DNA from: Pseudodonghicola sp048268305
GTDB taxonomy: Bacteria; Pseudomonadota; Alphaproteobacteria; Rhodobacterales; Rhodobacteraceae
Assembly: GCF_048268305.1 (NCBI RefSeq)
Contig: NZ_JBLWVT010000006.1
Span: forward strand, 248,001-312,000
DNA length: 64,000 nucleotides
Direction of reading: 5' to 3'
The notes below the pieces were generated by a model, which saw only the letters and a list, made by a program, of their open reading frames with translations, made no database searches and was not told where the DNA came from. Position numbers and translations under genes: made by a program. This document shows, piece by piece, positions 34,553 to 45,190 of the stretch (positions are counted from its first letter, which is position 1; every line of letters starts with the position of its first letter).

Positions 34553-35263
34553 TTACTGGCGGCTCACCCGCGCGGCGCCGACGATCGGCCCGAACCCTTC
34601 GCGCTGCACCAGCACCGCCCCCGGCCGATCGCCATCCAGCACGCCCTGAAAGCTCGCCTCGGAAGTGCCGTCCCAGCGGCCCAGGATCTGCCAGCCGTCG
34701 ACCACATTGACGTAATCGAGACTTTGCCCGGCGTTCTCGCCCCGGGCGATCTGCACGTGATGCACCGGGGTATAACGCACCAGTTGCACGTCATAGACGC
34801 CGGGGGGCAGCATGATCGGCCGCAGCCGCACCTGCACCGCGCCGGCGCTCGCCTCGGCGGTGATCGCCAGTTGCGCCGGCCGGTGCATATGGCCCATGAT
34901 CAGCTCGGCCAGATCCATCGCATGGGCGCCGACGACATCCTCCTGCCCCATCACGATGATCTGCGGGGTATAGATCATCTTGCGCCCCGCAGTCCGGGCA
35001 TAGCCCTTCTGCCGCGCGGTGAAGAGCGGTTCGGCAAAGGTGTCTTCCCAGCCGATGTAATCCCAGTAATCCACATGCAGCGCCAGCGGCAGCACATCCT
35101 CGCGCCCGGTGAGCTGCTGCAACAGCCTGTCGGCCGGCGGACAGGACGAACACCCCTGGGAGGTAAAGAGTTCCACCACCACGGGTCCGCTCTTCTCCTG
35201 CGCGCTCAAAGGCGCGGCAAAAGCAATCAAGAACGCGATCAGACTCGCGGTAAAGCGTATCAT
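34553..35263 (-). CDS. DUF1223 exported thioredoxin-like protein
   Basis: A 236-residue protein with a signal peptide (MIRFTASLIAFLIAFAAPLSAQ). A DUF1223 domain follows, recognisable by VVELFTSQGCSSCPPADRLL with a CSSC redox-type motif. WDYIGWEDTFAEPLFTARQKGYA and YTPQIIVMGQEDVVGA are also typical. The fold is thioredoxin-like and the protein should act in the periplasm; the substrate is unknown. The ATG at 35263 starts the signal peptide. A much longer open frame upstream on this strand is only the shadow of acnA. Confidence 0.9.
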   Translation of the reverse strand: MIRFTASLIAFLIAFAAPLSAQEKSGPVVVELFTSQGCSSCPPADRLLQQLTGREDVLPLALHVDYWDYIGWEDTFAEPLFTARQKGYARTAGRKMIYTPQIIVMGQEDVVGAHAMDLAELIMGHMHRPAQLAITAEASAGAVQVRLRPIMLPPGVYDVQLVRYTPVHHVQIARGENAGQSLDYVNVVDGWQILGRWDGTSEASFQGVLDGDRPGAVLVQREGFGPIVGAARVSRQ

Positions 35264-35363
35264 TGGCTCAGCAATTCCCCCTGTCGCTCTGTTAAGATGT
35301 AGCCATGCCGACGCGCAAGAACCAATCAATGTTTCTTGAAACCGCTGCGAGCTGGACGGCAGA

Positions 35364-35391
35364 TCGAAAAAACTGTGTGCAATGGTATACA
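35364..35391 (+). promoter_or_regulatory. Possible acnA promoter
   Basis: TCGAAA at 35364-35369 and TATACA at 35386-35391, 16 bases apart, resemble -35 and -10 boxes about 105 bases upstream of acnA. The match to TTGACA is four of six and the -10 box is four to five of six. This is judged by eye only. Confidence 0.3.
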
Positions 35392-35494
35392 AAAACGCCG
35401 CAGCCCCGATGATCACTATTGAATGCCAGGGCCTCCTGATGCAGAACGCAGCCAGCGAATTCCCGTTTTCCACGACTCTCTGAGGGAGGCCAGA

Positions 35495-38245
<2,751 letters not shown>

Positions 38246-38271
38246 GACCGGCCCGACAGGTCAGAAACAGG

Positions 38272-38298
38272 AAAGCCCCGCCATCTCGCGGGGCTTTT
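38272..38298 (+). terminator. Rho-independent terminator of acnA
   Basis: AAAGCCCCGC at 38272-38281 pairs with GCGGGGCTTT at 38288-38297 around a six-base loop and is followed by T. It lies 26 bases after the acnA stop. Confidence 0.88.
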
Positions 38299-38319
38299 CA
38301 CGTTCTGGGGCGCTGAGGT

Positions 38320-38394
38320 CTTCTTCTCGGCGCAAATACGGTCGGGGGTGAATTGGGCCAAAGGCCCAAGAGGGGGCAGACAGCCCCCTGTCCC
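38320..38394 (+). repeat. Intergenic hairpin element, copy 3 (near-identical to 40358-40432)
   Basis: A 75-base sequence repeated at 40358-40432 with only two mismatches. It contains CAAATACGGTCGGGGG, then hairpin TTGGGCC-AAA-GGCCCAA (38353-38369), then hairpin GGGGGC-AGACA-GCCCCC (38373-38389). It lies between the acnA terminator and the GST gene. It is longer and better conserved than the copies at 25646 and 30776. Confidence 0.85.
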
Positions 38395-38402
38395 TCTCCC
38401 CC

Positions 38403-39026
38403 TCAGCGCGCCGCCAGCTCCGCCTGCGCGCGGGTCTCATACTCCATGATCGGCACGGTGCCGACCTGCGCCACCACCCGCGCCACCCAGTCACGCACCA
38501 CAGGCACATCCGGGGTGTACTCCGGCGCCGCCCATTGGAAGGCCGAGGCCATGATCAGATCTGCGATGGTGAAGCGATCCCCAAGCAGGAAGGGTGCCTC
38601 CCCCAACCCCGCCGCAATCTGCGCGCCGACCTCCGTCAGGCCGCGGAAGGTGGCGGTCATGGCCGGATGGTCCACCCCGGCCATGCTGCAGACCAGCGCC
38701 GGCTCCACCACGCCGCCGTAATAGACCATCCAGGACAGCAGCGCGCCGCGCCCGGGCTGCCCCGGTGCCACCCCAAGCGGATAGCCGAAAATCTCGTCGA
38801 GATAGAGCATGATGGCGGCGGATTCGCGCACCGCCTCACCGCTGTCGGTGATCAGATAGGGCACCTTGCCCTCGGGATGCGGATTGGCGGCATCGCGCGC
38901 GCCCGAGCCATCCAGGCGCGGAATGGTGACAAGGCGGATATCGACAGCATCGAGCTTGTCCATCAGCATCAGCTGGGTAATGACCCGGGTCGAACGGCTC
39001 ATCGGGGAATGATAGAGGATCGGCAT
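38403..39026 (-). CDS. Glutathione S-transferase family protein
   Basis: A 207-residue two-domain GST. The N-terminal thioredoxin-like half has ILYHSPMSRSTRVITQLM, then NPHPEGKVPYLITDSGEAVRESAAIMLYL with the cis-Pro and the glutathione-binding ESA. The C-terminal helical domain has LLGDRFTIADLIMASAFQW. It should act in the cytoplasm on electrophilic substrates; the specific reaction is unknown. It is divergent from the WYL regulator, with 89 bases between starts, so that regulator may control it (inference). Confidence 0.92.
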   Translation of the reverse strand: MPILYHSPMSRSTRVITQLMLMDKLDAVDIRLVTIPRLDGSGARDAANPHPEGKVPYLITDSGEAVRESAAIMLYLDEIFGYPLGVAPGQPGRGALLSWMVYYGGVVEPALVCSMAGVDHPAMTATFRGLTEVGAQIAAGLGEAPFLLGDRFTIADLIMASAFQWAAPEYTPDVPVVRDWVARVVAQVGTVPIMEYETRAQAELAAR

Positions 39027-39115
39027 CGTCGTTTTCCTTGGCTAGTGTCGATGCCCCGGATATGGCAGATTCCTCCTGACAGAATCCGTCAAGAGCGATC
39101 CGTGATGCTGGCCCC

Positions 39116-39823
39116 ATGGCAAAATCCGACCGTCTGTTCCGTCTGCTGCATCTGATCCGGGGCCTCAGCCCGCCGGTCACCGCCGCACGGCTGGCCGCGG
39201 CAATGGAGGTCTCGGAGCGCACCATCTACCGCGATATCGAGGCGCTGCGCGCGGCCGGCGCCCGGATCGAGGGGGCGGCGGGCCTGGGCTATACGATGAC
39301 CGAGGATCCGGCGCTGCCGCCGCAAACCTTCACCCAGCTCGAGATCGAGGCGCTGGTGCTCGGCCTCTCCGAGGTCGAGGCGCGCGGCGATGCGGCCCTG
39401 GCCGGCGCCGCCGCCGACGCGCTGATCAAGATCACCGCCACCCTGCCCGAACGCCAGCAAAGGCAGGCGGTGCAGGCGATCAACCTGGTGCACCGCTTCG
39501 CCCAGCCCGCCGCCGCCGCCGTCGACATGACCCTCCTGCGCGAGGCAAGCTGGGCCGAGGAGGCGCTGGAGATCACCTATCGGGACAATGCCGGCGCGAT
39601 CACCACGCGGTGCATCTACCCGCTGGCGCTGGCCTATCTCGACAATGTGGTGATGCTGCTGAGCTGGTGCTGCCTCAGGCAGGACTTCCGCCAGTTCAAG
39701 ATCGGCTCGATCCTCGACGCCCGGCGCAGCGGCGACAGCTTCCGGCCGCGCCGGGTGCCGCTGCTGCGGCAGTTCGTGGCCCGGCTGCGCGCCCGGCACC
39801 ACGAGATGGCACAGCGCGACTGA
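39116..39823 (+). CDS. HTH/WYL-domain transcriptional regulator (YafY/DeoR-like)
   Basis: A 235-residue regulator. An HTH_11 domain covers residues 1-60 (LHLIRGLSPPVTAARLAAAM, SERTIYRDIEALRAAGARIEG). A WYL domain runs from about 135, with ITYRDNAGAITTRCIYPLAL in the place where WYL proteins bind their ligand. DSFRPRRVPLLRQFVARLR ends it. It is divergent from the GST gene. Its C-terminal half is duplicated in decayed form at about 40100-40349. Confidence 0.88.
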   Translation: MAKSDRLFRLLHLIRGLSPPVTAARLAAAMEVSERTIYRDIEALRAAGARIEGAAGLGYTMTEDPALPPQTFTQLEIEALVLGLSEVEARGDAALAGAAADALIKITATLPERQQRQAVQAINLVHRFAQPAAAAVDMTLLREASWAEEALEITYRDNAGAITTRCIYPLALAYLDNVVMLLSWCCLRQDFRQFKIGSILDARRSGDSFRPRRVPLLRQFVARLRARHHEMAQRD

Positions 39824-39891
39824 CACCGTGGATCGCCGCCGTGAATGCCTCCGGGCGCCTCCGGCGGGCGCATTGGGAGCGAGCAAACTGA

Positions 39892-40107
39892 ATGAGAAAG
39901 GCCGCATTGGTGACCGGTGGCGCGACAGGAGCCGGGCGCACCATCGTCGAGGATCTGGCCCGCGATCGCGCGGAGGCCTTCACCTGCCCCCCGCCCAGGG
40001 TGCGGCCGGGGCGCGATCTGGTGCGGGACGAGGCGGCCGAGGCGGCGGTCCCCGAAACGCTGGCGCGCAACGGGCGCTCCTGGATCTGAACCTGCTGCGC
40101 AGGGCAA
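39892..40107 (+). pseudogene. Decayed SDR copy (N-terminal fragment with internal deletion)
   Basis: It starts MRKAALVTGGATGAGRTIVEDLA, clearly a copy of the intact SDR at 40515 (MRKVALVTGGARGIGRAIVEDLA). Similarity continues with frame changes to ETLAR and then jumps to GCGCAACGGGCGCTCCTGGAT, matching a region about 25 codons further on in the intact gene. The NAG motif region is therefore deleted and a stop follows at 40087-40089. Homology to the SDR ends at CTGAACCTGCTGCGC, where the decayed WYL sequence begins. It cannot encode a working enzyme. Confidence 0.8.
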
Positions 40108-40349
40108 GCTGACCGAGGAGGTGCCGGAGATCACCTATCGCGACAATCACGGTGTCGATATCTATCCGCTGGCGCCGGCCTATCTGGATCCCGTGGTGGC
40201 GCTGCCGTCTCGGACAGGACTTTCGCCAGTTCAAGGTCACCTCGATCCGTGCTGCCAGGCGCTGCGGCGAAAGCTTCCGACCCCGCCGGGTGCCGCTCTT
40301 GCGCGACTTCGTGGTCCGGCTGCGGGCGGGCCGTCAACCCGATGGCTGA
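40100..40349 (+). pseudogene. Decayed WYL regulator copy (C-terminal fragment)
   Basis: DNA here is a damaged copy of the C-terminal half of the WYL regulator at 39116-39823. EITYRDN, the IYPLAPAYLDPVV stretch and the final FRPRRVPLLRDFVVRLR are all readable but in different frames. At least two deletions relative to the intact copy separate them. It ends in TGA at about 40347-40349. There is no N-terminal HTH part. It is fused directly to the SDR fragment. Confidence 0.8.
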
Positions 40350-40357
40350 CGGCCCTG

Positions 40358-40432
40358 CTTCTTCTCGGCAGAAATACGGTCGGGGGTGAATTGGGCCAAA
40401 GGCCCAAGAGGGGGCAGACAGCCCCCTGTCCC
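40358..40432 (+). repeat. Intergenic hairpin element, copy 4 (near-identical to 38320-38394)
   Basis: 73 of 75 bases match the element at 38320-38394, including both hairpins (TTGGGCC/GGCCCAA and GGGGGC/GCCCCC). It lies immediately after the decayed WYL copy and 82 bases upstream of the intact SDR. Confidence 0.85.
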
Positions 40433-40514
40433 CGCCCGTCGCCAGATGGAGCATTGACAGCCAGGCACCAAGTCGAAACGCTCGCCGCGACGGCGCTGCA
40501 CGGGGAGAGACAGG

Positions 40515-41219
40515 ATGCGGAAAGTGGCACTGGTAACCGGCGGCGCCAGGGGGATCGGCCGCGCCATTGTCGAGGATCTGGCGCAGGATCATGCCCTGGC
40601 CTTCACCTGGCACAGCACCCCGCCCTCTGCGCTGCAGGAGAACTGCCCCGAGGCGGTGGCGATCCGCGCCGATCTGGCCGAGGATGCCGCGGCCGAGGCG
40701 GTGGTGGCGCAGACGCTGGCCCGCTTCGGCCGGATCGACGTGATCATCAACAATGCCGGCGTGGTGGCCAGCACCCCGAAGGAGCATATCGACCGCGCCG
40801 CGCAACGGGCGCTCCTTGATGTGAACCTGCTGGCCCCGGTCGCGCTGCTGGCCGCCGCCCTGCCGCATCTGCAGCCGGGGGCGGCGATCGTCAGCATCTC
40901 CTCGGTCAATGCGGAGCTGCCGCCGCGCGACGCCGCGCTCTATGGCGCCAGCAAGGCGGCGCTGAACCTCTGGACCCGGGCGATGGCAAAGGAGTTGGGA
41001 CCGCAGGGCATCCGCGTCAACGCGGTGGCGCCGGGGCCGGTCAATACCCCCGAGGCGCCGCGCGATGCGGAGCTGACCGCGGCCCTCGTCGCGCTGACGG
41101 CGCTTGGCCGGATCGGCCGGCCTGAGGATATCGCCAGGGCGGTGCGCTTTCTGGTCTCGGAGGCCTCAGCCTTCATCACCGGAGAGGTCCTGACCGTCTC
41201 CGGCGGGTATCGGCTCTGA
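40515..41219 (+). CDS. Short-chain dehydrogenase/reductase
   Basis: A 234-residue SDR with the cofactor motif TGGARGIG near the start, NNAGVV, the catalytic Ser in SISSVNAE, and YGASKAALN (Tyr and Lys). The ending ITGEVLTVSGGY is typical of 3-oxoacyl-ACP-reductase-like SDRs. The substrate is unknown. A GGGAGAGA ribosome binding site lies just upstream. Its last 54 bases overlap the end of ccmG on the other strand. It is the intact survivor of the WYL-SDR duplication. Confidence 0.92.
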   Translation: MRKVALVTGGARGIGRAIVEDLAQDHALAFTWHSTPPSALQENCPEAVAIRADLAEDAAAEAVVAQTLARFGRIDVIINNAGVVASTPKEHIDRAAQRALLDVNLLAPVALLAAALPHLQPGAAIVSISSVNAELPPRDAALYGASKAALNLWTRAMAKELGPQGIRVNAVAPGPVNTPEAPRDAELTAALVALTALGRIGRPEDIARAVRFLVSEASAFITGEVLTVSGGYRL

Positions 41220-41774
41220 TCCGCTGGTGGCCTCGGCGGATTTCTCCGCCTTCTTCAGCAGCGGACGCAGCTTCTCGGCGATCACCCGCTGGGTGATCGG
41301 GCCGGCAAAGCGCATCAGGATGGTACCCTCGCCGTCGATCACATAGGTCTCGGGCACGCCATAGACCCCCCAGTCCAGCGCCATCTTGCCCTCGGGATCG
41401 CGGCCGAGCGCGGCATAGGGATCGCCCAGCTCCCTGAGGAACTTGACGGCGTTCGAGGTCTCGTCCTTGTAGTTCACCCCCAGCACCTCCACCCCTTCGG
41501 CGGCCAGCGCCGAGAGGTTGGGATGCTCGACCCGGCAGGGGGCGCACCAGCTGGCCCAGAAATTGACCAGCTTCACCCCCGAGGTCCTGAGCCGGGCGTC
41601 GTCGAAACTTTCGTGGCCGGGAAATTCGCTCAGCACCACCGGCGGCGCGCTTTGCCCCTCGCGGGCCGAGGGCAGCGCCTCGGGGTCGTCGCGGAACATG
41701 CCGACGGCGGCGAGCGCCACGAAGCCGGCGAAGATCACCGGCGGGATCAGCATGATCGGGGAAACCCTAGCCAT
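41166..41774 (-). CDS. ccmG: Thiol:disulfide interchange protein CcmG/DsbE
   Basis: A 202-residue membrane-anchored periplasmic thioredoxin that keeps apocytochrome c cysteines reduced for heme attachment. One N-terminal segment (IMLIPPVIFAGFVALAAVGMF) is followed by the redox motif FWASWCAPCRVEHPNL, then GVPETYVIDGEG. The ATG at 41774 overlaps ccmD by eight bases; an upstream ATG lies within ccmD. A hydrophilic tail of about 25 residues (AEKSAEATSGSEP...) runs antisense to the last 54 bases of the SDR gene. Confidence 0.93.
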   Translation of the reverse strand: MARVSPIMLIPPVIFAGFVALAAVGMFRDDPEALPSAREGQSAPPVVLSEFPGHESFDDARLRTSGVKLVNFWASWCAPCRVEHPNLSALAAEGVEVLGVNYKDETSNAVKFLRELGDPYAALGRDPEGKMALDWGVYGVPETYVIDGEGTILMRFAGPITQRVIAEKLRPLLKKAEKSAEATSGSEPIPAGDGQDLSGDEG

Positions 41775-41922
41775 CGCGGCGCATCCTTTTCTCAAGCGCA
41801 TCCATCTCGGCCCGGACCCTGCGGCCGCGCCAGAGGCTGATCGCCACCAGCCCGATCAGCAGCAGGATCGAGGCGGCATAGGCCGACAGCACCGTATCGG
41901 CGTATTTTCCAAGATCAGGCAT
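41767..41922 (-). CDS. ccmD: Heme exporter protein CcmD
   Basis: A 51-residue single-pass membrane protein: MPDLGKYADTVLSAYAASILLLIGL, followed by basic residues (WRGRRVRAEMDALEKRMRRDG). CcmD links CcmABC to the heme chaperone CcmE. The start ATG shares one base with the ccmC stop (TGATG), and the end overlaps ccmG by eight bases. Length, topology and position all fit. Confidence 0.92.
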   Translation of the reverse strand: MPDLGKYADTVLSAYAASILLLIGLVAISLWRGRRVRAEMDALEKRMRRDG

Positions 41923-42674
41923 CAGGCCCCCGCCCTTTCGCGCGCTTCCAGCGCCCGGATGCGGCGGGCGCGGATTTCGGTGCCGGTCCGATAGAAGACC
42001 AGCGCGATGAACAGCAGCACAAAGCCCGCGATGCAGACCAGCAGCGGGATGTAGAAGACATTCGCCACATTCTCTTTCTTGTCGAGGCTGAGAGAGGCGC
42101 CCTGATGCAGCCCCTGATTCCAGAAGTTCACCGCATAGCGGCTGAGCAGCGCGAAGACCGAACCGACGAGGCAAAGGACCGAGGTCAGATCGGCCGCCGT
42201 ATCCGGATCCTCGATCGCCGACCACAGCGCCATATAGCCGAGGTAGAACAGGAACAGGATCAGAAAGGAGGTCAGCCGCGGATCCCAGGCCCACCAGGTG
42301 CCCCACATCGGTTGGCCCCAGATGGCACCGGTGACCAGGGCGATCACCGTCATGGTGGCCCCCACCGGCGCCGCCGCGCGGGCTGCCAGCGCACTGACGT
42401 GGTGGCGGCGGATCAACCAGATCAGCGAGGTGACCAGCATCATCAGCCAGCCATTGATTGCCATCAGGGCAGCCGGCACATGCAGATAGATGATCTTGAC
42501 GGTGGCCCCCTGGCGGTAATCGTCAGGGGTGAAGAAGAACCCCCAGATCAGCCCGACGATCAGACAGCCCGCCGACAGGGTCCAGAGCCAGGGTATCATC
42601 CGCTCGGTCACCGCCAGGAATTTTCTGGGGTTGGCATAGGACCACAGGCTGTTCAGTTTCTCGCTCGCCGACAT
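41922..42674 (-). CDS. ccmC: Heme exporter protein CcmC
   Basis: A 250-residue, six-helix membrane protein of the heme-handling superfamily. It carries the tryptophan-rich heme-binding motif WGQPMWGTWWAWDPRLTS and histidines in YLHVPAALMAING and around HHVSALAARAAAP. CcmC loads heme onto CcmE. It stands between ccmB, 47 bases upstream, and ccmD. The sequence is complete. Confidence 0.96.
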   Translation of the reverse strand: MSASEKLNSLWSYANPRKFLAVTERMIPWLWTLSAGCLIVGLIWGFFFTPDDYRQGATVKIIYLHVPAALMAINGWLMMLVTSLIWLIRRHHVSALAARAAAPVGATMTVIALVTGAIWGQPMWGTWWAWDPRLTSFLILFLFYLGYMALWSAIEDPDTAADLTSVLCLVGSVFALLSRYAVNFWNQGLHQGASLSLDKKENVANVFYIPLLVCIAGFVLLFIALVFYRTGTEIRARRIRALEARERAGA

Positions 42675-42721
42675 GATGCTTCTCTAGCCCCTCCTCCGGT
42701 CCGGCTCAACTCACAACACAT

Positions 42722-43378
42722 TCAGCGCAGATTGACACGCAGCACCGCAGCGCTGGCGAAGGGCAGCAGCGCGATCGCCCCGGCGCTGATGCCGGCCAGC
42801 AACAAAAGCGGGGTGGTCAGCTGCAACCCCAGCGCGCCGCGGCGGGCGACCTCGGCTCCGAAGATCAGGCTGGGCACATAGAGCGGCAGCACCAGAAGCG
42901 ACAGCAGCAGCCCGCCGCGTTTCAGCCCCACGGTCAGCGCCGCGCCGAAGGTGCCCAGCACCGAGAGCGCCGGGGTGCCGAGCGCCAGCGAGATCAGCAG
43001 CCACAGATATCCCTGCGGCGCCAGGTTCAAAAGCACCCCCAGAAGCGGCGCCACCAGCACCAGCGGCAGACCGGTGGTCAGCCAATGGGCCAGAGCCTTG
43101 ACGCTCACCACCGCCTCGAGCGGCAGCGGCGCGGTGGCCAGCAGGTCGAGCGTGCCATCCTCCCAGTCCAGCGCGAAGATACGATCGAGCGACAGCAGGC
43201 AGGCCAGCAGCGCGCCGAGCCAGAGGATGCCCGGCGCGATGGAGGACAGGAGCGCGGTTTCGGGGCCGACGCCGAAGGGCACCAGAATGGTGACGATCAG
43301 GAAAAAAGCCAGCCCCAGGCCAAAGCCGCCGCCCGCCCGCACCGCCAGCCGCAAATCCCTGAGCAGAAGCGCGATCAC
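42722..43378 (-). CDS. ccmB: Heme exporter protein CcmB
   Basis: A 218-residue membrane permease with six predicted helices. It partners CcmA in the ABC complex that releases holo-CcmE. It opens MIALLLRDLRLAVRAGGGFG and carries FALDWEDGTLDLLATAPLPLE, a family hallmark. The start codon is GTG at 43378, overlapping the ccmA stop (GTGA). The length is normal. Confidence 0.95.
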   Translation of the reverse strand: MIALLLRDLRLAVRAGGGFGLGLAFFLIVTILVPFGVGPETALLSSIAPGILWLGALLACLLSLDRIFALDWEDGTLDLLATAPLPLEAVVSVKALAHWLTTGLPLVLVAPLLGVLLNLAPQGYLWLLISLALGTPALSVLGTFGAALTVGLKRGGLLLSLLVLPLYVPSLIFGAEVARRGALGLQLTTPLLLLAGISAGAIALLPFASAAVLRVNLR

Positions 43379-43995
43379 AAAAAGGCCTCGTCGAATTCGT
43401 CGGTGACCGGGGCGAGCACCGCCTTGAACGGAGCGAGGTCCAGCACCGCGGCCTCGGAGAGGCCGAGGTCGATATGGGTGGCGATCAGCGCCAGGCCGCC
43501 CCAGGCCAGATGGGCGCGCACCGCCTCGGCAAACAGCCCCACCGCATGGGTATCGAGCGAGACGGTGGGTTCGTCCAGCACCCAGACCGGCCGTCTCGTC
43601 ACCAGGAGCCGCGCCAGCCCGAGCCGGCGCTTTTGCCCGGCCGAGAGGCTGCCGGCGGCGCGATGGGCCAATGCGCCCAGCTCGAAGGCGTCAAGCGCCG
43701 GGGCGATGTCGCCGGCGCCGAAGACCGATCCCCAGAAGCGCAGGTTCTCCGCAACGGTCAGGGTCGGTTTCAGCCCGTCGGCATGGGCGGCATAGGCGAC
43801 GCGATCCTCCGCCCCCTCGATCCGGCCCGCGACCGGAGGCTGCAGCCCGGCCAGCGTGCGCAACAGCGTGGTCTTGCCGATGCCGTTCGGCCCGCGCAGG
43901 ATCAGCGCCCGGCCAGGCTCCAGCACGAAGCTGAGCCCGGAGAGCACCGGCAGCCCGCCCCGGGCCACGGTCAGATCGGAAACACGCAAATCCAT
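43375..43995 (-). CDS. ccmA: Heme ABC exporter ATP-binding protein CcmA
   Basis: A 206-residue ABC ATPase. Walker A is GPNGIGKTTLL, the signature is LSAGQKRRLGLARLL, and Walker B is VWVLDEPTVSLD. The switch His is in ATHIDLG. CcmA powers release of CcmE from CcmC-CcmD. It is the first gene of the ccmABCDG run on the minus strand. ccmE, ccmF and ccmH are not in the window. Confidence 0.96.
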   Translation of the reverse strand: MDLRVSDLTVARGGLPVLSGLSFVLEPGRALILRGPNGIGKTTLLRTLAGLQPPVAGRIEGAEDRVAYAAHADGLKPTLTVAENLRFWGSVFGAGDIAPALDAFELGALAHRAAGSLSAGQKRRLGLARLLVTRRPVWVLDEPTVSLDTHAVGLFAEAVRAHLAWGGLALIATHIDLGLSEAAVLDLAPFKAVLAPVTDEFDEAFL

Positions 43996-44067
43996 GACGC
44001 TCCGCTTAGCCGATTGCGCCCGTTCGAGAAAGACGCTTTGCGGCGCTGCCGCGTCGCAGCCGATGGC

Positions 44068-44421
44068 TCAGACCGGCAGCAGCGCCATGGCGATGCGGCG
44101 GCCTTCGGACAGGAGCACGTTGTAGGTGCGGCAGGCGGCGGGCGAGGCCATGGCCTCGACCCCAATCCCCGCCTCTTCCAGCGGCGCGCGCAGGGCGTCT
44201 GGAATATGACCGATCTCGGCGCCGGTGCCGATAAAGATCACGTCGACCTCGGCGGCGAGCGCGATAAGCGGGGCGCGGTCGTCATAGCCGCCCCAGGCGG
44301 TGGTGCCCTTCGGCCCGGTCAGCACCGCGCCGTGAAAGACCGTCCCGCCGATGCGGAAGAACCCCGGGCCATAGCCGTCGATCGGATTCGAGTCGTTATA
44401 GACAACTTCGGTGACACGCAT
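44068..44421 (-). CDS. Mth938/NDUFAF3-fold protein (DUF498)
   Basis: A 117-residue protein of the Mth938 domain family. Visible features are YGPGFFRIGGTVFHGAVLT, FIGTGAEIGHIPDALRAPLEEAGIGVEAMASPAACRTYNVLLSEGRR. The human relative NDUFAF3 assists complex I assembly, while the bacterial role is unclear. Placement next to secDF and ccm genes is common in Rhodobacterales, in my recollection. No catalytic residues can be assigned. Confidence 0.85.
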   Translation of the reverse strand: MRVTEVVYNDSNPIDGYGPGFFRIGGTVFHGAVLTGPKGTTAWGGYDDRAPLIALAAEVDVIFIGTGAEIGHIPDALRAPLEEAGIGVEAMASPAACRTYNVLLSEGRRIAMALLPV

Positions 44422-44437
44422 GTGCTGTTCCCCAGAG

Positions 44438-45190
44438 TTAGCCCCAGATCGGCAGCCCGGTCAGGGCGGATCCGGCGATGATGGTATAGGCGGCGGTGCG
44501 ATAGGTCTTTTCCAGCCCGGGCCGGAACATCTGCCCGCCGACCACGTTGCCCGCCAGATTGGGCAGCCCCAGCACGAGCCCCAGCCAGACCGGAACGCCG
44601 CTCAGCAGCCCCTGCCAGGCCAGAAAGCCGATCAGCAGGATGTTGTAGAGAAAGAGATAGGACAGCGTCGAGGCACGGACAACCGGCGCCGGATTCGGGC
44701 TCGCCATATAGAGCAGGATCACCGGCGGCCCCGGCAGGCCGGCGGCCCCGCCCAGAAAGCCCGACATGCCGCCGGTGCCGAAGATCAGCCCCGGCCCCAG
44801 CCGGCCGTGATAGCGCAGTCCGGCGATCAGGCAGGTCAGCATCGCCAGCGCCAGGAAGGAGACCCCGAAGCGAAAGACCTCGGGAGCCACCGCCTGCAGG
44901 ACCCAGAGCCCCAGCGGCAACCCAAGAACCGTGGCGATCAACATCCGCAGCAGATCGCGCCGGTCGGCCTGGCGCAGCGCCCCGGGCAGGTTCGGCAGCG
45001 GGCCGAAGGCATCCATCAGCGCCACGGTGACGATGGCCCAGACCGGCGGCAGCACCAGGGCCGCCACCGGCATGAAGACCAGCGCGGTGCCAAAACCGGA
45101 AAAACCGCGCACGGTGCCGGCCAGAAAGGCGGCCAACACCAGCCAGCCAAGCCCCGGCGTCGCCAGGGCCTGAGCCAGCGCCTCAGGCAT
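44438..45190 (-). CDS. TauE/SafE-family (DUF81) membrane permease
   Basis: A 250-residue protein with seven to eight hydrophobic segments and the family repeats FLAGTVRGFSGFGTALVFMPV (N-terminal half) and GGMSGFLGGAAGLPGPPVILLYM (C-terminal half). Family members export sulfite or organosulfonate-related anions, but the substrate here is not predictable. The ATG at 45190 overlaps the last eight bases of secF, which suggests coupled expression. A longer open frame upstream lies inside secF and is not needed. Confidence 0.88.
   Translation of the reverse strand: MPEALAQALATPGLGWLVLAAFLAGTVRGFSGFGTALVFMPVAALVLPPVWAIVTVALMDAFGPLPNLPGALRQADRRDLLRMLIATVLGLPLGLWVLQAVAPEVFRFGVSFLALAMLTCLIAGLRYHGRLGPGLIFGTGGMSGFLGGAAGLPGPPVILLYMASPNPAPVVRASTLSYLFLYNILLIGFLAWQGLLSGVPVWLGLVLGLPNLAGNVVGGQMFRPGLEKTYRTAAYTIIAGSALTGLPIWG

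Noticed and set aside
41922..44421. Search for ccmE, ccmF and ccmH to complete the cytochrome c maturation set.
   Set aside because: They are not in this window. The cluster here holds only ccmG, ccmD, ccmC, ccmB and ccmA.
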